From the NCBI GenBank assembly GCA_017543025.1, contig JAFYGX010000213.1, positions 1 to 18,572 on the forward strand: 18,572 bases of DNA, written 5' to 3'. This document shows positions 15,683 to 18,572 of the stretch, one piece after another. The notes beneath the pieces are model-generated. The model ran no database searches. It was not told the DNA's origin and worked only from the letters and a program-made list of their open reading frames with translations. The translations under genes and the position numbers were made by a program. Position 1 is the stretch's first letter. Each line of letters starts with the position of its first letter. The DNA comes from Solobacterium sp. GTDB taxonomy: Bacteria > Bacillota_I > Bacilli_A > Erysipelotrichales > Erysipelotrichaceae.

Positions 15683-16852
15683 ATGAACTATGATGAACTG
15701 GCACTGAAATATCATGAAGAACACAGAGGGAAACTGGAAGTGACGCCGAAGTGCGTCCTGAAAGACAGGGATGACCTCAGTATTGCATATACTCCGGGCG
15801 TTGCCGCACCGTGTCGGAAAATCGCCGCGAACAGAGAGGATGTATACCGCTATACCGCCAGAGGGAATATGGTGGCAGTCGTAACAGACGGTACGGCTGT
15901 ACTGGGACTTGGCGATATCGGGCCGGAAGCGGGATTGCCGGTCATGGAAGGAAAGGCGGTGCTGTTCAAGCAGTTCGGCGGTGTCGATGCATTTCCGATC
16001 TGTCTCGATACAAAGGACACCGATGAGATTGTGGAAACAGTTGTCAGAATTGCGCCTTCATTCGGAGGAATCAATCTGGAAGACATTGCGGCTCCGCGCT
16101 GTTTTGAAATTGAACAGAAGCTGATTGAACGCCTGGATATCCCTGTGTTTCATGATGATCAGCACGGAACGGCGATTGTTCTGCTCGCAGCGCTGATCAA
16201 CGCATTGAAAGTTGTGAAGAAAAACATCGAAGATATCCGGATCGTGATCAACGGTGCCGGGGCTGCGGGAACCGCGATCGGCAGTCTGCTGATGTCCTAC
16301 GGGGCGAAGAATGTGGTGTTCTGTGACCGCAAAGGGATTCTTACGAACGAAACTGCGCAGAATGATGCACAGAAAGAACTTGCGGAGCGTTCGAATCCGG
16401 AACATCTGAGCGGAACGCTGAAGGATGCGATGGCTCATGCGGATCTGTTTATCGGCGTATCTGCTCCGAACTGTGTGACGGAAGAAATGGTACGGTCCAT
16501 GAACAGAGACGCAATTGTCTTTGCGATGGCTAATCCGGTTCCGGAGATCATGCCGGATCTTGCGAAGAAAGCGGGTGCCCGGATTGTCGGAACCGGCCGC
16601 AGTGATGTTCCGAATCAGATTAATAACGTGCTTGTCTTTCCGGGGCTGTTCCGCGGAGCGCTGGATGTACGGGCAAGACGGATCAGTGAGGGCATGAAGC
16701 TTGCGGCTGCCAGGGCAATCGCTTCCCTGGTACCGGAAGATGAGCTTTCCGAAGACCATATTATCGTCAGCGTCTTTCATCCGGGTGCTGCAGAGGCAGT
16801 CGCGAAAGCTGTTGCGGAGGCGGCGGCTGCGGAAGGCCTTTCTCAGATCTGA
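15683..16852 (+). CDS. NAD(P)-dependent malic enzyme, short form
   Basis: This enzyme oxidatively decarboxylates malate to pyruvate, producing NADH or NADPH in the cytosol. It has 389 aa, the size of the short bacterial form, and lacks the phosphotransacetylase-like tail of MaeB. Visible blocks are SIAYTPGVA (33-41, with Y36), VTDGTAVLGLGDIGPEAG, EGKAVLFKQFGG with the family lysines, and IPVFHDDQHGTA with D158/D159 for the divalent metal. A Rossmann loop GAGAAG starts at 191. Cofactor choice cannot be settled by eye. ATG 15683 gives the usual family N-terminus (MNYDELALKYHEE). Its GAGG (15668-15671) is 11 bases away, so initiation may be modest. It stands alone, with its own promoter, operator candidate and terminator. 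Confidence 0.95.
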   Translation: MNYDELALKYHEEHRGKLEVTPKCVLKDRDDLSIAYTPGVAAPCRKIAANREDVYRYTARGNMVAVVTDGTAVLGLGDIGPEAGLPVMEGKAVLFKQFGGVDAFPICLDTKDTDEIVETVVRIAPSFGGINLEDIAAPRCFEIEQKLIERLDIPVFHDDQHGTAIVLLAALINALKVVKKNIEDIRIVINGAGAAGTAIGSLLMSYGAKNVVFCDRKGILTNETAQNDAQKELAERSNPEHLSGTLKDAMAHADLFIGVSAPNCVTEEMVRSMNRDAIVFAMANPVPEIMPDLAKKAGARIVGTGRSDVPNQINNVLVFPGLFRGALDVRARRISEGMKLAAARAIASLVPEDELSEDHIIVSVFHPGAAEAVAKAVAEAAAAEGLSQI

Positions 16853-16863
16853 GAGATATTCAT

Positions 16864-16894
16864 TCCCTGCAGCGCTGCTGACAGGGATTTTTTT
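16864..16894 (+). terminator. Rho-independent terminator after the malic enzyme gene
   Basis: TCCCTG (16864-16869) pairs with CAGGGA (16882-16887), with extra pairing of AGC to GCT possible in the loop. Seven T follow (16888-16894). It begins 11 bases past the stop. Confidence 0.88.
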
Positions 16895-16904
16895 CAAAGA
16901 CGGA

Positions 16905-16989
16905 TTCTTCCCGGGAAATAAGAAGAGAATTCCGCATGGCTATGCGGAATCACAAATCCGGAAAAGTTCAAGGGTTTTTCTTCCCGGGA
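16905..16989. repeat. 12-base direct repeats flanking a hairpin
   Basis: TTCTTCCCGGGA occurs at 16905-16916 and again at 16978-16989, 73 bases apart. Between them a perfect 9-bp hairpin, ATTCCGCAT and ATGCGGAAT around GGCT, lies at 16929-16950. The second repeat copy sits just upstream of the -10 of the 47-aa gene. No T-run follows the hairpin, so it is not a standard terminator. The function is unknown; regulator binding sites are possible. Confidence 0.55.
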
Positions 16990-16993
16990 CGAG

Positions 16994-17002
16994 TGCTAAA
17001 AT
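16994..17002 (+). promoter_or_regulatory. Extended -10 promoter candidate of the 47-aa gene
   Basis: TGC followed by TAAAAT (16997-17002) fits the extended -10 pattern. No good -35 lies at the right distance, which extended -10 promoters can do without. The second CCCGGG repeat lies within the would-be spacer. Confidence 0.4.
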
Positions 17003-17027
17003 GGCAGACGTTCGGAGGTGAGGAAAA

Positions 17028-17171
17028 TTGGCGATTTCAAAAAATGATGAGCTTGATCTTCTGCTGAAGAAGCTCGACGAAGCAGAGAAAGAGTATGAGG
17101 AGAAGCTGAACAGTACAGATCTTGCACAGTTTCTGAACAAAGAGGATATGCTTCGCAAATCCGGCAGCTGA
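17028..17171 (+). CDS. Small charged coiled-coil protein, 47 aa
   Basis: I do not recognise this family. The gene starts at TTG with GGAGG (17014-17018) nine bases upstream and a second GAGG closer in. The protein reads MAISKNDELDLLLKKLDEAE and then KEYEEKLNSTDLAQ before ending MLRKSGS. Leucines at about 9, 11-13 and 16 and the dense Glu/Lys pattern suggest one amphipathic helix or a short coiled coil. It has no signal peptide, cysteines or membrane helix. Codon choice matches the neighbours. It has an extended -10 candidate upstream and a terminator 32 bases downstream, so it looks like a complete one-gene unit. A DNA- or protein-binding partner role is possible, but nothing here proves it. 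Confidence 0.7.
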   Translation: MAISKNDELDLLLKKLDEAEKEYEEKLNSTDLAQFLNKEDMLRKSGS

Positions 17172-17202
17172 ACAGAATAAGGATGGCAATTTCAGAAGGC
17201 AG

Positions 17203-17230
17203 ACAGGGATGTGATACAGCCCTGTTTTTT
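17203..17230 (+). terminator. Rho-independent terminator after the 47-aa gene
   Basis: ACAGGG (17203-17208) pairs with CCCTGT (17220-17225), with inner TGT/ACA pairing after one mismatch. Six T follow (17225-17230). It separates the small gene from the ATPase promoter. Confidence 0.88.
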
Positions 17231-17255
17231 AGCGGCGGAAACAGGGAAATCCATG

Positions 17256-17284
17256 TTGACACCGGAAGTTCTGAATACTACTAT
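17256..17284 (+). promoter_or_regulatory. Sigma-A promoter of the metal ATPase gene
   Basis: A perfect TTGACA (17256-17261) is followed after 17 bases by TACTAT (17279-17284), which matches the -10 consensus at four of six positions. It is the best -35 in the window. The metal-sensor operator candidate lies just downstream. Confidence 0.7.
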
Positions 17285-17295
17285 ATTTATGGAAC

Positions 17296-17315
17296 ATATG
17301 AACAAACGTTCAAAT
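17296..17315. promoter_or_regulatory. ArsR/SmtB-type metal-sensor operator candidate
   Basis: TGAACAAACGTTCA (17299-17312) is a perfect TGAA-N6-TTCA inverted repeat, with ATA before it and AAT after it. This is the core pattern known for zinc and cadmium sensors of the SmtB/CzrA/CadC group. It starts 14 bases past the -10, so a bound repressor would block transcription of the ATPase. The repressor gene itself is not in this window. Confidence 0.65.
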
Positions 17316-17332
17316 GAAATGAAGGTGCTGAT

Positions 17333-18572
17333 ATGAGTGAACTTGCATTATACCGCTATGAACTGACCGGCATAGACTGCGCAGACTGTGCGGCAAAGCT
17401 GGAAGCGAAGCTGAAGCAGATCGAGGGTATTTCAGATGTGAGCCTGAGCTTTCTGCACAGCTCCCTTACTTATGTGTGTGATCATGGCAAAGGCGGGGAA
17501 ACAGAAGCGAAAGTGCGGGCGGTGATCAGAGAAGAAGAACCGGATGCAGTTCTGAAGGCAAAGGGGCATTCACATCTGCATACTGCCGAAAATCATGAAC
17601 ATGAACACGAACATGAGGAACACTGCGGCTGTCATGCGCATGAAGCGGACCATGAAGAACGGGCGCTGTACCGCTATGAACTGACCGGCATAGACTGCGC
17701 AGACTGTGCGGCAAAGCTGGAAGCGAAGCTGAAGCAGATCGAGGGTATTTCAGATGTGAGCCTGAGCTTTCTGCACAGCTCCCTTACTTATGTGTGTGAT
17801 CATGACAAAGGCGGGGAAACAGAAGCGAAAGTGCGGGCGGTGATCAGAGAAGAAGAACCGGATGCAGTTCTGAAGGCAAAGGGGCATTCACATCTGCATA
17901 CTGCCGAACGTGATGAAAATGAACACCAGCATGAACATGAACGCAGCGAATCCGCCTGCGGAAACGGCTCCTGCCGGCTGAGTGTGACGGGAATTGACTG
18001 TGCGGATTGTGCAGATTCGCTGGAACGGAAGATTGCCCGGCTGAATGGCATTTCCAATGTCAGGCTCAGTTTTATGAACAGTACGCTGACCTATGACTGT
18101 GAAGACCCGGCTGCGGCAGAGCGTGCAATCCGCGAACTTGTCGCAAAGGAAGAACCGGATGCGACTGTATCCGCATATGAACAGTCTGCTGTATCAGAGA
18201 GTCAGGCAGATTCCGGGAAAAAGGCCGATGTGATGCTGGTAAGGCTGATAATCGGCGGTATATTGTTTCTTGCGGGGCTCTTTACGGAAGGAACGCTTCA
18301 GACTGCACTGGAAATCACATCCTATCTGGTGCTTGGCTATGACGTGCTGCTCAGGGCAGTAAAAGGAATTGGCCGGGGACAGGTATTTGATGAGCATTTC
18401 CTCATGAGTGTGGCGACACTGGCCGCAATGTATCTGAAAGATTTCCGGGAAGCTGCCGGCGTCATGCTGTTTTATCAGATCGGAGAATATTTTCAGGACA
18501 GGGCGGTTGCCAGTTCACGGCGTTCGATTGCGGAACTGATGGATATCCGTCCGGATACGGCGACCGTAAAAC
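17333..18572 (+). CDS. Heavy-metal P1B-type ATPase (Zn/Cd/Pb export group), 3'-truncated, three HMA domains
   Basis: Predicted membrane pump that uses ATP to export Zn(II), Cd(II) or Pb(II). The frame is open to the window edge, showing 413 codons; the phosphorylation site DKTGT and the CPx membrane motif lie beyond it. Three HMA metal-binding domains, each with GIDCADC, have cysteines at 16/19, 122/125 and 223/226. After the first two come His-rich linkers (about 83-111 and 189-215), which also hold CGC and CGNGSC. Membrane helices begin near residue 303 (LVRLIIGGILFLAGLF). The later blocks FDEHFLMSVATLAA, GVMLFYQIGEYFQD and ELMDIRPD are hallmarks of the CadA/ZntA group rather than CopA. Start ATG 17333 has AAGGTG five bases upstream. 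Three HMA domains is more than the one or two usual for CadA. HMA1 and HMA2 are almost identical in DNA. Confidence 0.93.
   Translation, partial: MSELALYRYELTGIDCADCAAKLEAKLKQIEGISDVSLSFLHSSLTYVCDHGKGGETEAKVRAVIREEEPDAVLKAKGHSHLHTAENHEHEHEHEEHCGCHAHEADHEERALYRYELTGIDCADCAAKLEAKLKQIEGISDVSLSFLHSSLTYVCDHDKGGETEAKVRAVIREEEPDAVLKAKGHSHLHTAERDENEHQHEHERSESACGNGSCRLSVTGIDCADCADSLERKIARLNGISNVRLSFMNSTLTYDCEDPAAAERAIRELVAKEEPDATVSAYEQSAVSESQADSGKKADVMLVRLIIGGILFLAGLFTEGTLQTALEITSYLVLGYDVLLRAVKGIGRGQVFDEHFLMSVATLAAMYLKDFREAAGVMLFYQIGEYFQDRAVASSRRSIAELMDIRPDTATVK
17351..17590 (+). repeat. HMA-domain repeat, copy 1
   Basis: This 240-base segment encodes HMA1 and the start of its His-rich linker (residues 7-86). 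It is identical to the segment 318 bases downstream except at 17487, where G gives Gly (GGC) instead of Asp. The reading frame is kept because the 318-base period equals 106 codons. Confidence 0.97.
17669..17908 (+). repeat. HMA-domain repeat, copy 2
   Basis: This is the second copy, encoding HMA2 (residues 113-192). The only difference from copy 1 in 240 bases is A at 17805 (GAC, Asp). Flanking bases on both sides, including the rest of the His-rich linkers, differ clearly between the copies. The third HMA domain (about 215-285) is much more diverged in DNA. Confidence 0.97.

Noticed and set aside
15672..15686. Four-codon leader ORF overlapping the malic enzyme ATG
   Set aside because: Its ATG directly abuts the GAGG with no spacer, so it cannot be served by that ribosome site; probably chance.
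1..18572. Mobile elements, CRISPR arrays, tRNA or rRNA genes
   Set aside because: No transposase or integrase, no regularly spaced short repeats and no recognisable tRNA or rRNA sequence on either strand. The only sizeable repeat is the HMA duplication inside one gene.

Overview
This is an ordinary chromosomal stretch, apparently from a moderately GC-rich member of the Bacillota. The evidence is strong GGAGG-type ribosome sites, frequent TTG starts, a large single-chain purL of the clostridial/lactobacillal type, and paired half-size ABC exporters. A relative of the Erysipelotrichaceae is my best guess from overall gene style, but no rRNA or other marker gene is present to prove it. I saw no phage, IS element, CRISPR array, tRNA or rRNA.

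Layout. 1-3504 is the 3' part of a fused purL (purine synthesis), cut by the left edge. 3689-6519 is a trkA-trkH potassium-uptake operon that ends in a strong terminator. 6579-8475 (minus strand) is a two-gene unit: a Gfo/Idh/MocA oxidoreductase, then an unrecognised zinc-ribbon protein that meets trkH tail to tail at the shared terminator. 8742-9960 is thpR overlapping a HAD phosphatase. 10086-10412 (minus) is a lone 108-aa unknown gene with its own terminator. 10527-14200 is a heterodimeric ABC exporter with a clear split between a degenerate and a catalytic ATP site, again closed by a strong terminator. 14268-15577 holds a GNAT acetyltransferase and tcdA (tRNA ct6A formation), possibly linked by a tiny coupling ORF. 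15683-16852 is a short-form malic enzyme with a consensus -10 and a perfect palindrome just downstream of it. 17028-17171 is a 47-aa charged coiled-coil gene. 17333 to the right edge is the N-terminal part of a Zn/Cd/Pb-type P1B ATPase.

The most notable region is the right end. The P1B ATPase carries three N-terminal heavy-metal-binding (HMA) domains. The first two are encoded by 240-bp segments that differ at a single base, although the His-rich linkers beside them have clearly diverged. Its promoter has a perfect TTGACA and is followed by TGAA-N6-TTCA, the operator pattern of ArsR/SmtB metal sensors. Other points worth a look are the palindrome at the malic enzyme promoter, the asymmetric ATP sites of the ABC pair, and three small or unknown genes: the zinc-ribbon protein, the 108-aa protein and the 47-aa protein. 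The genes otherwise form independent short transcription units rather than one system, and I found nothing that I would call a new multi-gene system.
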